Source: Helicobacteraceae bacterium (GTDB lineage Bacteria > Campylobacterota > Campylobacteria > Campylobacterales > Sulfurimonadaceae). From it: 8,185 nt of DNA. Positions 1 through 6,029 of the stretch are shown here, one piece after another. Position numbers and translations under genes: made by a program. Location: contig DAOWOG010000039.1 in the NCBI GenBank assembly GCA_030642185.1, forward strand, positions 1-8,185, in the 5' to 3' direction. The notes under the pieces are model-generated. The model saw only the letters and a list, made by a program, of their open reading frames with translations, ran no database searches and was not told the origin of the DNA. Every line of letters starts with the position of its first letter. Within the stretch, counting starts at the first letter, position 1.

Positions 1-34
1 GATTATATCTAATAGATTTTTAAACAAACTAATA

Positions 35-40
35 TATAAT
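35..40 (+). promoter_or_regulatory. Possible -10 box upstream of the first small gene
   Basis: TATAAT stands about 97 bases ahead of the chosen ATG at 137 in an AT-rich stretch. No convincing -35 box is visible at the right distance, which is common for Campylobacterota promoters. The 5' untranslated region would be long (about 90 bases). Positions 1-136 contain no gene I can support. In such AT-rich DNA this hexamer could be chance. Confidence 0.3.
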
Positions 41-136
41 TGAGAAAATCAGAGAATTATCTCATCACAGTTATCTTTATTATCAGAAAAATAAATAGTT
101 GGGATCTCTAATCGAATTTTGAAGGGCACAATAAAA

Positions 137-520
137 ATGGCATTTTGGGACAACTTTAAAAAGTCAACTGTCGACTCTGTCAAAGACCAGGTCAATACAG
201 TTAAGGACACGACAAATTCTGCAGTCTTTAAAGCAGCAATCAACCCATTTATTCGTAAGTACGGTCAGATACTTGCTTTTAAAATAGACTCCAAAGATAA
301 AGCATTTTTAATGGAAATCATGCTTAAAGGTGAATTCGAACCTATCCGTGTCGAAATTGACAAATATGAATTTATTCAAAAAGATGAGAAGAGTTATGTC
401 AAATTTCACAGTCTGCATGCCAGCCGCTACTGGATGGATACACTAATGGAATTAATGCTTTTGGAGAAAGAGTTTGAACTTCCGAAAGAGCTGAACAAGC
501 CGATTCAAACCTTTATGTAA
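137..520 (+). CDS. Small protein of unknown function carrying the 79-residue domain shared with the gene at 1379
   Basis: I do not recognise this 127-residue protein. I chose ATG 137 over an in-frame TTG at 119 because an AAGGG motif at 122-126 precedes it by about 10 bases. Residues 1-48 form a charged, probably amphipathic helical leader (FWDNFKKSTVDSVKDQVN and following), with no signal peptide or clear membrane segment. Residues 49-127 align end to end, without gaps, with the C-terminal 79 residues of the product of 1379-1630 (30 identities). The shared core includes MLKGE, EPI, KYE and WM, and both proteins end in FM. The domain looks like a compact alpha/beta fold with alternating charged and hydrophobic residues, which is inference. 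The gene is followed after 10 bases by the large palindromic element, which may have separated it from related genes at 879-1630. Probably cytoplasmic; function unknown. Confidence 0.8.
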   Translation: MAFWDNFKKSTVDSVKDQVNTVKDTTNSAVFKAAINPFIRKYGQILAFKIDSKDKAFLMEIMLKGEFEPIRVEIDKYEFIQKDEKSYVKFHSLHASRYWMDTLMELMLLEKEFELPKELNKPIQTFM

Positions 521-524
521 CGTA

Positions 525-530
525 GAGTTA
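525..530. repeat. Left copy of GAGTTA, candidate target-site duplication
   Basis: GAGTTA here and at 799-804 flanks the palindromic element as a direct repeat, one base outside the left arm and two bases outside the right arm. A short direct repeat at the borders is what transposition of a MITE or IS leaves. A 6-base match could also be chance, so this is supporting rather than decisive evidence. Confidence 0.35.
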
Positions 531-561
531 CGGGCACTTCTAAAAACCCTAGATACCCTCA

Positions 562-662
562 GAGGGTAAAAGAGGGGTAAGATGGTGCAAAATCTTTTTT
601 GAGTCATAGCCAAGGCTACGACAATGAAAAGTTTTGTGCTAGATTGCCTCTCTTTTGCCCTC
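562..662. repeat. Imperfect long hairpin, left branch of the palindromic element
   Basis: Bases 562-580 pair with 644-662 with only G/T wobbles as exceptions. Pairing then resumes after a two-base internal mismatch (583-592 with 632-641) and continues through 594-598 with 627-631, 603-605 with 620-622 and the apex TAGC/GCTA (607-610 with 615-618) around a CAAG loop. Mismatches are few and are mostly wobbles that would pair in RNA. This arm is more diverged than the perfect hairpin beside it. Confidence 0.65.
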
Positions 663-670
663 CCTACGGG

Positions 671-765
671 CGATACAGAGAAATTCACAATCAAGGCGGT
701 ACTTTTCACCTTAGCGATGGCTATGCTTTCAAAGTACCGCCTTGATTGTGAATTTCTCTGTATCG
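671..765. repeat. Perfect 35-bp inverted repeat with 25-base loop, right branch of the element
   Basis: Bases 671-705 are the exact reverse complement of 731-765 over 35 positions with no mismatch. The 25-base loop (706-730) contains a further small stem TAGC-GATG-GCTA at 712-723. The right end of this hairpin (G765) directly abuts the outer stem (C766), so the two could stack coaxially. Perfect identity over 35 bp implies either recent formation or active maintenance of the palindrome. Confidence 0.85.
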
Positions 766-798
766 CTGAGGGTGTCTAGGGTTTTTAGAAGTGCCCTT

Positions 799-804
799 GA
801 GTTA
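799..804. repeat. Right copy of GAGTTA, candidate target-site duplication
   Basis: Direct-repeat partner of 525-530, just outside the right outer arm. It also lies immediately upstream of the -35 box of the next gene, so an insertion here would have left the promoter intact or contributed its upstream edge. Confidence 0.35.
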
Positions 805-833
805 TTGTAATTTGTTATCAAATGCAGTATAAT
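805..833 (+). promoter_or_regulatory. Sigma-70 type promoter for the gene pair 879-1630
   Basis: TTGTAA (805-810) and a perfect TATAAT (828-833) are separated by 17 bases, the optimal spacing. The predicted start is near 840, giving a leader of about 40 bases before the ATG at 879. It begins only 8 bases after the palindromic element. Confidence 0.6.
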
Positions 834-878
834 GAATGCAGAAAATAAAATTTAAATATAAATAACAAGGATTGATAG

Positions 879-1367
879 ATGTCAGAAGAGAAAAAAGTAC
901 CAAACGCCAAGCTTGATTTTGAAAAAAACGAGATTCAGCTCCTCGATGAAAAAGGACAGCCTTTGAGTGATGAACCGTCCAAAGAACTCTCAACCGAAGT
1001 AGCTGATGAGGATCTTGGAAGAATTGCAAAAATCAAAAAATCTGTAGGAAATACAGCTAAAAATGTCATTAAGTATTCTCCGCTTGGAATGACGTACACT
1101 GTCGGTAAGGGAATGATGGAGATGATGGACAATTCTATCAATACCAATGATCTCAATAAAGTTGAGAACATCAGTTTTGAACAGATAGTCAACCTTATCA
1201 AAGAAGGCAAAGATGACTTTGAAGAGTTAAATATGACCTTCACGGCAGCACAGTCCAACGGTATTAACATAGGCCAACTCAAAAAAGAGGTTAATGATCA
1301 GGATGTTACGATCGGTCTGGGTAAAAAAGGCGGGATTGGCCTTGCAATCAATGTCAAATACAAATAG
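879..1367 (+). CDS. Hypothetical 162-residue acidic protein, first gene of a two-gene operon
   Basis: I do not recognise the family. Translation starts at ATG 879 behind AAGGA (867-871) with a 7-base spacer, a good ribosome site. Residues 1-48 are strongly acidic and probably disordered (many Glu, Asp, Lys). Residues 49-85 form a basic then hydrophobic/Met-rich segment (around KKSVGNTAKNVIKYSPLG and GKGMMEMM) that could be an amphipathic helix touching membrane or partner. Residues 96-137 look helical, and the end (144-162) is Gly-rich with alternating hydrophobics (IGLGKKGGIGLAINVKYK), suggesting a terminal beta hairpin. There is no signal peptide or cysteine. The next gene starts 11 bases after the stop, so the two are almost certainly co-transcribed and may act together. 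A faint resemblance of the KKS...K helix to the leader of the product at 137 is only suggestive. Confidence 0.8.
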   Translation: MSEEKKVPNAKLDFEKNEIQLLDEKGQPLSDEPSKELSTEVADEDLGRIAKIKKSVGNTAKNVIKYSPLGMTYTVGKGMMEMMDNSINTNDLNKVENISFEQIVNLIKEGKDDFEELNMTFTAAQSNGINIGQLKKEVNDQDVTIGLGKKGGIGLAINVKYK

Positions 1368-1378
1368 GGGAGCATTAT

Positions 1379-1630
1379 ATGATAAATTTTCGACTTGATT
1401 CGGAAAATAAACTTATACAGATGGAAATGATGCTTAAAGGCGAAGAAGAGCCTATCAAATTTCAAGTCGGAAAATATGAAATTATTGAAGAAGACGGCAA
1501 ACTCTTTGTAGAGGTATCCGAGATTGTCACAAATCGTGAATGGATGAACGTAGCCATCGGCAATTTTCTGCCAAACAAAAAAATTGAAATTCCAGCAAAG
1601 TATAAAAAAACACTCGATATATTTATGTAA
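1379..1630 (+). CDS. Small protein consisting of the shared 79-residue domain, paralogue of the gene at 137
   Basis: This 83-residue protein is essentially a bare copy of the domain at the C-terminus of the 137-520 product: after MINF, residues 5-83 align without gaps (30 of 79 identical), with conserved MLKGE, EPI, KYE, WM and terminal FM. The DNA is also visibly related around 1421-1456 and 311-346. It starts at ATG 1379 after a strong GGGGAG (1367-1372) that overlaps the last base of the preceding stop codon. It has no signal peptide, transmembrane segment or cysteine, and is likely cytoplasmic. Function is unknown. The duplication within one locus, once alone and once with an N-terminal helix, suggests two partners or two forms of one small module. 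The terminator stem begins at its stop codon. Confidence 0.8.
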   Translation: MINFRLDSENKLIQMEMMLKGEEEPIKFQVGKYEIIEEDGKLFVEVSEIVTNREWMNVAIGNFLPNKKIEIPAKYKKTLDIFM

Positions 1631-1654
1631 AAGTACCCTCGGCGGTACTTTTAC
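1627..1654 (+). terminator. Probable terminator hairpin overlapping the stop codon
   Basis: GTAAAAGTACC (1627-1637) pairs perfectly with GGTACTTTTAC (1644-1654), an 11-bp stem with a 6-base loop. The left arm contains the TAA stop (1628-1630). The T-rich stretch is partly inside the stem and the tail after it (ACTTTCTTA) is only moderately T-rich, so termination may be incomplete. Confidence 0.55.
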
Positions 1655-1748
1655 ACTTTCTTATTTATCATATCATTATCACTTATAAAAAATTCTATGA
1701 ATACTACCAGCTTATTAATATTATTTTAATACTTTATAGCTTATACTT

Positions 1749-1775
1749 TTGCAAGCTTAAAAAGCTAAATACAAT
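1749..1775 (+). promoter_or_regulatory. Possible promoter for the gene at 1798
   Basis: TTGCAA (1749-1754) and TACAAT (1770-1775) are separated by 15 bases, slightly short. TATACT at 1742-1747 is an alternative -10. A small stem AGCTT-AAA-AAGCT lies between the boxes (1754-1766). The rest of the 1655-1797 gap is AT-rich with no other feature I can support. Confidence 0.4.
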
Positions 1776-1797
1776 TATTTTATATTAAGGATACACT

Positions 1798-2100
1798 ATG
1801 GCAGATACAAAAAACGAAATGGTAGAAATCGCAGAAGCACAAATGGACGCAACAACTGATACGGTTGTAAGTGCACTTAACACACTTTCTGATCAGATCA
1901 ATAAATCACGTGAAAACGGTTCTGAGCGTGCTAAAGCAATCGTAGCTGGTTTCGGCGGCGAAAACAAATTGGCTGAGTTGATTGAAGATCTTGCAGGTTA
2001 CATGGGTGAAGCTGCAGGTGCAGGTATGACTATGGGTGCAACACCAATGGTAATCATGGCCGGTACTGCAAAAGGTATCTACAAAAAAATCACTGAATAG
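1798..2100 (+). CDS. Hypothetical 100-residue Gly/Ala-rich protein, single-gene unit
   Basis: The family is not recognised. ATG 1798 follows AAGG (1787-1790) with a 7-base spacer. Residues 1-45 are predicted helix with acidic and Ala/Thr faces (EIAEAQMDATTDTVVSALN). A GFGG turn at 51-54 leads into a short acidic helix (55-66). Residues 67-93 are rich in Gly, Ala and Met (around GEAAGAGMTMGATPMVIMAG), and the tail is basic (YKKITE). The Gly/Met segment is moderately hydrophobic and could insert into or lie on a membrane, but it is too Gly-rich to call a transmembrane helix confidently. There is no signal peptide or cysteine. Its own promoter candidate and a strong terminator suggest an abundant, independently controlled transcript. 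It could be a phasin-like or membrane-associated structural protein, or a small toxin/bacteriocin-like peptide; neither is supported by a diagnostic motif. Confidence 0.8.
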   Translation: MADTKNEMVEIAEAQMDATTDTVVSALNTLSDQINKSRENGSERAKAIVAGFGGENKLAELIEDLAGYMGEAAGAGMTMGATPMVIMAGTAKGIYKKITE

Positions 2101-2129
2101 TTCAACACTTATTCTAACCCTTCTATAAC

Positions 2130-2160
2130 GGAGCAGTTTTTTAACTGTTCCTTTTTTTTT
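2130..2160 (+). terminator. Strong rho-independent terminator after the 100-residue gene
   Basis: GGAGCAGTT (2130-2138) pairs with AACTGTTCC (2143-2151) with one G/U wobble and a TTTT loop, followed by nine T residues (2152-2160). More T tracts follow (2165-2171, 2176-2180). This ends the small-gene region and insulates the efflux operon downstream. Confidence 0.9.
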
Positions 2161-2221
2161 GCTCTTTTTTTCACCTTTTTCTTAATAACGTAAAAACTAT
2201 CTATTCTTTCATCTACAACTA

Positions 2222-2264
2222 ATATTATAAATGTTATAAATGTGTGATATAATTGTTATAATAT
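2222..2264. promoter_or_regulatory. Operator-like repeats in the efflux operon promoter
   Basis: ATATTATAA (2222-2230) is the exact reverse complement of TTATAATAT (2256-2264). Inside, TTATAAATG occurs twice in tandem (2225-2233 and 2234-2242). Such repeats overlapping -10 elements are typical places for a repressor to bind. However, the DNA is extremely AT-rich, no regulator gene lies in the window, and no known operator consensus is recognised. Confidence 0.4.
2245..2262 (+). promoter_or_regulatory. Two adjacent extended -10 promoters for the RND efflux operon
   Basis: TGATATAAT (2245-2253) is immediately followed by TGTTATAAT (2254-2262). Each is a TGn-TATAAT extended -10. Neither has a good -35 box, consistent with extended -10 use. 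Transcription would start near 2260-2270, about 20 bases before the ATG at 2287. T tracts at 2152-2180 may add curvature upstream. Confidence 0.55.
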
Positions 2265-2286
2265 AGATAAATACTAAAGGTTTCAG

Positions 2287-3648
2287 ATGAAAAGTCTTTT
2301 GTCTCTACTCTTCACTATAACGCTTGTTAGTGCTTCGGATGTACTTTATACAGATACGTTGACACTTGAAGATGCCATCGAAATCGTACAAAGACAGAAT
2401 CTTGAAATCAGAGCTGCCTCTTTAGATGAAAAAAGTGCACATATCTTTGTCGATCAGGCGAGCGGCAACAATTGGGGAACATTGGACTTTGAGCAAAACT
2501 TTGCACGTTCCAATGATGCCGGTAATGTTTTTGGTTTTAAACTTACTTCACGAGATGCGACATTTGGTGATTTTGGTTTTTCAGAATTTGACGCTACTAA
2601 TCCAGATATTTTAAGTGTTCAACCGAAAGATTTAAATTATCCGGATGACCGCAATTTTGTTCAAAGCAAGCTTGTCTACCAACTGCCCCTTTATACCGGC
2701 GGACAGATAAGCAGCTACATCGATATAGCAAGCTCGATGGAGAAAATGAAGACACTTGAAAAAAGACAGGTTATCAGTGAAAAAATTTATGAAATACGAA
2801 AAAGTTTCTATGATATGGCACTGCTTGAGAACGCCGTTGAAAACCTTCAAACCATATTGAAAAACATCTCCATTCTCGAAGACACAACACATAATATGAT
2901 TAATGAGGGCTATGCAAAGAAGAGTGATCTTCTGGAAGTAGAGGCAAAAAAGTCCAATGTCTCACGTACTATCCATCAAATGCAATCCAATGAGCAGCTC
3001 CTTTATCACTACCTCAGTTTTCTGCTTAATCTCGAAGTCACTGCTATCGATACACCAAAATCCGATGTAGCAATGTCCTCCTACTCTGATGAGGAGATTT
3101 TACAATATAACATTGATCTTCAACGGGCTTCGACCGGTCTGGAGATCAAAAAAGAGATGGTTGATGTTTCTCAGGCAAATTACTTTCCTATGATCGGTGT
3201 CAAGGCTGAAGTCCAGACTGCTTCCGACTCATTTAGTGACTACTCATTTGACAAAGGCTCCTATACTGTCGGTGCACAACTCACATGGAATCTCTTTAGC
3301 GGCGGCATAGATGCCAATAAAATTGAAAAAGCGCAGGTTGAACATCTGAAAACAAAAACGGAAGTAGAACTTGCCAGAAAAGGGATCAAACTCAAAATTG
3401 ATCAGATCCGTACTGAAATAGACACGCTCGACTATGAGATAAAAAGTCTGCGTAAAGAGCTTGAGCTGGCAAATGAGATCTATTCCAATTATGAAGGCCG
3501 CTACAAAGAACAACTTGGATCAATGAGTGATGTTATCATCAAGCAGTCACTGCAGATTGAAAAAATACTGCAGCTACTGCAGGTAAAAAATAAACGTAAC
3601 AAGCGTATATTTGCGCTAGAAAAACTTGCAAACGGAGCTAAACTATGA
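2287..3648 (+). CDS. TolC-family outer-membrane efflux channel
   Basis: This 453-residue protein is the outer-membrane duct of a tripartite efflux pump. A signal peptide covers about residues 1-17 (MKSLLSLLFTITLVSAS, no lipobox Cys, so not lipidated). The mature chain opens with the family's TLTLEDAIEIVQRQN helix. Two OEP repeats follow. The first has LVYQLPLYTGG at 129-139 and a long coiled-coil helix pair to about residue 230. The second has AQLTWNLFSGG ending at 340 and coiled coils to about 450. The PLYTGG and NLFSGG motifs (134-139, 335-340) are equivalent positions of the internal duplication and mark beta strands of the barrel. Length and layout are normal for the family. ATG 2287 follows AAAGG (2276-2280) by 6 bases. 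The stop overlaps the adaptor start by 4 bases, so the two are translationally coupled. Substrate unknown. Confidence 0.92.
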   Translation: MKSLLSLLFTITLVSASDVLYTDTLTLEDAIEIVQRQNLEIRAASLDEKSAHIFVDQASGNNWGTLDFEQNFARSNDAGNVFGFKLTSRDATFGDFGFSEFDATNPDILSVQPKDLNYPDDRNFVQSKLVYQLPLYTGGQISSYIDIASSMEKMKTLEKRQVISEKIYEIRKSFYDMALLENAVENLQTILKNISILEDTTHNMINEGYAKKSDLLEVEAKKSNVSRTIHQMQSNEQLLYHYLSFLLNLEVTAIDTPKSDVAMSSYSDEEILQYNIDLQRASTGLEIKKEMVDVSQANYFPMIGVKAEVQTASDSFSDYSFDKGSYTVGAQLTWNLFSGGIDANKIEKAQVEHLKTKTEVELARKGIKLKIDQIRTEIDTLDYEIKSLRKELELANEIYSNYEGRYKEQLGSMSDVIIKQSLQIEKILQLLQVKNKRNKRIFALEKLANGAKL

Positions 3649-4436
3649 CGAAACTACTCTATTTTATAATCAGCCTCGGCACACTTCTTTCTGCCGGAGG
3701 CCTGGATCTCTCGGGAAGCGTAATATCCGACAATGAAAAAATTCTGACCAGCCGCTATATGGGATTTGTTACTCAGGTCAATGCATCGGAAGGCGAGCGT
3801 GTGAAAAAAGGAGATCTGCTTTATACTATTGATTCCAAAGAGGTAGATTCAGCTATGTCACGGGTACAGCTTGGAATTTCACAGGCACAACTGGCGCTGC
3901 AGATGAATCAAAATCAGCTCAGCAATGTCCTGCTCAATCTCACGAGACATAAACGTCTGCTGGAAAAAAACATGGTCTCCAAATTTGAAGTTGAAAACCT
4001 CGAACTTGCCGCTCAAAATATGGAAGATATGGTTTCCATCAGCAAAAAGCAGGTTGAGCAGGCCAATGAACAGCTCAAAGAGGTTCAAAACCAATATAAA
4101 TATCTACGTATCGCTGCACCCAATGACGGAATCATCATTGCTAAAAACATCAAGGTGGGAGAGATGGCAATACCGGGGATGCCGGCAATTGTTCTCTCAG
4201 ATCTCAATGATCTTAAGATCAGTGCGGAAATTGCCGAAAGTAACCTAAAAGATGTTCCCTATGGTAAAAAAGTACAGGTAGCAATTCCATCTGTTGGCTT
4301 TAGCGGAGAAGGCAAAGTCACCGCAATTATCCCGAGCTCAAACCCGATGACGCATACATTCAGGATTAAAATCACCTTTAATAGTGGTAAAAAACTGATC
4401 TTTCCAGGTATGTATGCGACTGTTCATATTGATTAA
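3645..4436 (+). CDS. Compact RND periplasmic adaptor (membrane fusion protein)
   Basis: This 263-residue protein bridges the RND pump and the TolC channel in the periplasm. An N-terminal export signal covers about residues 1-18 with no lipobox Cys, so anchoring by lipid is not indicated. The first lipoyl half is at about 37-63 (GFVTQVNASEGERVKKGDLLYT). A coiled-coil hairpin follows (about 66-150), then the second lipoyl half (about 154-185, APNDGIIIAKNIKVGE) and a beta-barrel domain (about 189-262) ending in FPGMYATVHID. It is much shorter than AcrA-type adaptors (about 400 residues) because the C-terminal membrane-proximal domain is absent, a layout known in minimal RND adaptors. ATG 3645 overlaps the channel's TGA (ATGA) and has GGAG at 3634-3637. 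The pump gene follows after about 9 bases. Confidence 0.9.
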   Translation: MTKLLYFIISLGTLLSAGGLDLSGSVISDNEKILTSRYMGFVTQVNASEGERVKKGDLLYTIDSKEVDSAMSRVQLGISQAQLALQMNQNQLSNVLLNLTRHKRLLEKNMVSKFEVENLELAAQNMEDMVSISKKQVEQANEQLKEVQNQYKYLRIAAPNDGIIIAKNIKVGEMAIPGMPAIVLSDLNDLKISAEIAESNLKDVPYGKKVQVAIPSVGFSGEGKVTAIIPSSNPMTHTFRIKITFNSGKKLIFPGMYATVHID

Positions 4437-4445
4437 GGCTTTGTG

Positions 4446-6029
4446 ATGCAAAATCATCAACCTTATGAACCAGTCAATATCGCAGGAAAGCTGGCACGCT
4501 ACTTTTTAAATAGTCCTCTCACCCTTATTCTTGGCCTGTTTCTTCTTGCAATCGGCTATCTTTCATTAATACTCATGCCTCGTGAGGAAGATCCGCAGAT
4601 GGTTGTCAGCGGTTCTACTGTTATCGTTGCGATGCCGGGAGCAACCGCCAAAGAGATCGAAGAGATCATTGTTAAACCCCTGGAGCGCAAACTCAAAGAG
4701 GTCAAAGGAATTGAACATATCTACGGTAATGCCATGGATAATGTCGGGATCGTCACCGCTGCTTTTTATATTGGAGAAGAGAAAGAAGGTTCCAACCTTA
4801 AAATCTACGATAAAATTATGCAGAACATGGATATTCTCCCTAAAACCGCTATGAATCCGCTGATCAAACCTCTGGATATTGACATCGATATTCCTATTAT
4901 GACCATTGCATTTTACTCACATGATCAGAGTGTCAATCAAACTATGCTTTATGATAAAGTACAGGATATTCAACATCAGATCAATGGTCTGCCCAATGTT
5001 GCAGTAACCAGTACCAAAGGCGGACATAAACACCAGTATAATATCCAGGTCGATCTCAACAAACTCTCCGGCTATAACCTCTCTATGGGTCAGATCGTCA
5101 AGTCGGTTGAATCACTGGCCTATGATGTGCCTTCCATTAAAACACACACCAAAAATGGTGAAATCATTCTTATGAGCGTCAAAAATGCCATTGACAGTGC
5201 CAAAGATATCGGCAACATTATTGTTGCCCAATACGGCGGATCGGCAATTTATCTTAAAGATATCGCCAAAGTCTCTGACAGCTATGACTATCAAAATTTC
5301 AAATCGGCAAAGATCTGCATTAGAGAAGATGGTCAATTCATGAATCAATTGAATCAGGTAACACTCACTGTATCCAAGCTAAAAGGAACCAATGCGGTTA
5401 TCATTTCTGATGAAGTCAAAGATGAACTTGAAAAATATAAAGATCAGTTGAAGAAACAGGGTATCAGTTACATCCTGACCCGAAATTACGGAGAGAGAGC
5501 AAATGAAGCTGTAAGTGAACTCGTAATGCACCTGGTCATCTCCATCGTTATTATCAGTATCCTGCTGATCTTTGCTCTTGGATGGCGGGAATCCCTTATC
5601 GTCACCTTTACTGTTCCGGCGATCTTGGCCATTACTCTTTTCGTCGCCTATCTCACCGATCAGACGATCAACCGAATCACCCTCTTCGCTTTTCTGCTGA
5701 GTCTGGGACTGCTGGTCGATGCCGCTATCATCGTTATTGAAAACATTCATCGCCATTACCACTCATCCGAGGCAGCCAATGAAAGTGTCGATGAGACCCT
5801 GATCAAAGCAACTGATGAAATTGGTGCACCTACCAATATCGCTACACTCGCCATTATCTTCACAATGGTTCCTATGGCTTTTGTCGGACAGATGATGGGC
5901 GCCTTTATGAAACCAATTCCGGCCAATGTACCTGTTGCACTGATCGCGTCACTCTTTGTCGCCTATATTTTTACACCCTGGATGGCTAAAATTTTAATGA
6001 AAAAACCTGATTTTGAGGGAGAACACTGA
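4446..6029 (+). CDS. RND efflux permease, N-terminal half (TM1-TM6)
   Basis: This is the inner-membrane, proton-driven half-transporter of the AcrB/acriflavin-resistance superfamily. I prefer ATG 4446 (527 aa) because AAGG at 4435-4438 is 7 bases away; GTG 4443 is 3 bases earlier, and the residue numbers here count from that GTG. TM1 is about 25-46, followed by the family signature PREEDPQ (46-52) and PGATAKEIEE...PLERKLKEV. The periplasmic porter and docking subdomains span about 50-355. TM2-TM6 run from about 360 to 518. TM4 carries GLLVDAAIIVIENIHRH: the first acidic residue (D426) and E433 are kept, but the second Asp of the usual LLVDDA pair is Ala427. The chain ends with a short basic/acidic tail just after TM6, exactly where a full-length RND protein has its central cytoplasmic loop. 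The second half is encoded by the next gene. Confidence 0.92.
   Translation: MQNHQPYEPVNIAGKLARYFLNSPLTLILGLFLLAIGYLSLILMPREEDPQMVVSGSTVIVAMPGATAKEIEEIIVKPLERKLKEVKGIEHIYGNAMDNVGIVTAAFYIGEEKEGSNLKIYDKIMQNMDILPKTAMNPLIKPLDIDIDIPIMTIAFYSHDQSVNQTMLYDKVQDIQHQINGLPNVAVTSTKGGHKHQYNIQVDLNKLSGYNLSMGQIVKSVESLAYDVPSIKTHTKNGEIILMSVKNAIDSAKDIGNIIVAQYGGSAIYLKDIAKVSDSYDYQNFKSAKICIREDGQFMNQLNQVTLTVSKLKGTNAVIISDEVKDELEKYKDQLKKQGISYILTRNYGERANEAVSELVMHLVISIVIISILLIFALGWRESLIVTFTVPAILAITLFVAYLTDQTINRITLFAFLLSLGLLVDAAIIVIENIHRHYHSSEAANESVDETLIKATDEIGAPTNIATLAIIFTMVPMAFVGQMMGAFMKPIPANVPVALIASLFVAYIFTPWMAKILMKKPDFEGEH
6017..6021 (+). promoter_or_regulatory. Ribosome binding site for the second half of the pump
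   Basis: GGGAG lies inside the 3' end of the first half-gene, 7 bases before ATG 6029, and the stop and start overlap as TGATG. This shows that the second half is translated in its own right, probably by coupled reinitiation, rather than being the product of a frameshift in a single gene. Confidence 0.75.

Larger units (their letters stand above)
532..796. mobile_element. 265-bp nested palindromic element (MITE-like)
   Basis: The outer arms 532-562 and 766-796 are reverse complements over 31 positions, with a single T/G wobble (T555 opposite G773). They enclose two further hairpins, 562-662 and 671-765, so almost the entire element is self-complementary and could fold as a three-way junction as RNA or as extruded single-stranded DNA. 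There is no transposase gene. The minus-strand frame through it (452-709) runs into the antisense of the upstream gene and is not credible as a gene. The GAGTTA flanks, the terminal inverted repeats beginning GGGCACTTC and the lack of coding capacity fit a non-autonomous mobile repeat. The alternative is a structured RNA or a large termination structure. The family is not identified. This element plus a promoter fills the 358 bases between the genes at 137 and 879. Confidence 0.6.

Noticed and set aside
452..709. 85-residue minus-strand frame through the palindromic element, possibly a small gene.
   Set aside because: It consists of the hairpin arms plus the antisense of the gene at 137 and has no convincing ribosome site. 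Such frames arise from repeat sequence rather than selection for protein.
532..796. Integron attC site or CRISPR-like array.
   Set aside because: The attC core motifs (RYYYAAC/GTTRRRY at the ends) are not present at the arm termini, no integrase is visible, and there are no regularly spaced direct repeats.
695..1652. GGCGGTACTTTT occurs both in the perfect hairpin (695-706) and in the terminator at 1641-1652, suggesting a shared repeat.
   Set aside because: A 12-base match is expected by chance in a window of this size, and similarity stops beyond it.
1798..2100. Bacteriocin precursor with a double-Gly leader (GG at residues 53-54) exported by the neighbouring TolC system.
   Set aside because: The leader would be unusually long, no peptidase-containing ABC transporter or immunity gene is present, and the adjacent pump is RND, separated by a strong terminator.
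5379..5762. 127-residue minus-strand frame inside the first RND half.
   Set aside because: It is antisense to a confidently identified transporter domain and has low-complexity Asp/Gln/Lys content typical of a shadow frame.
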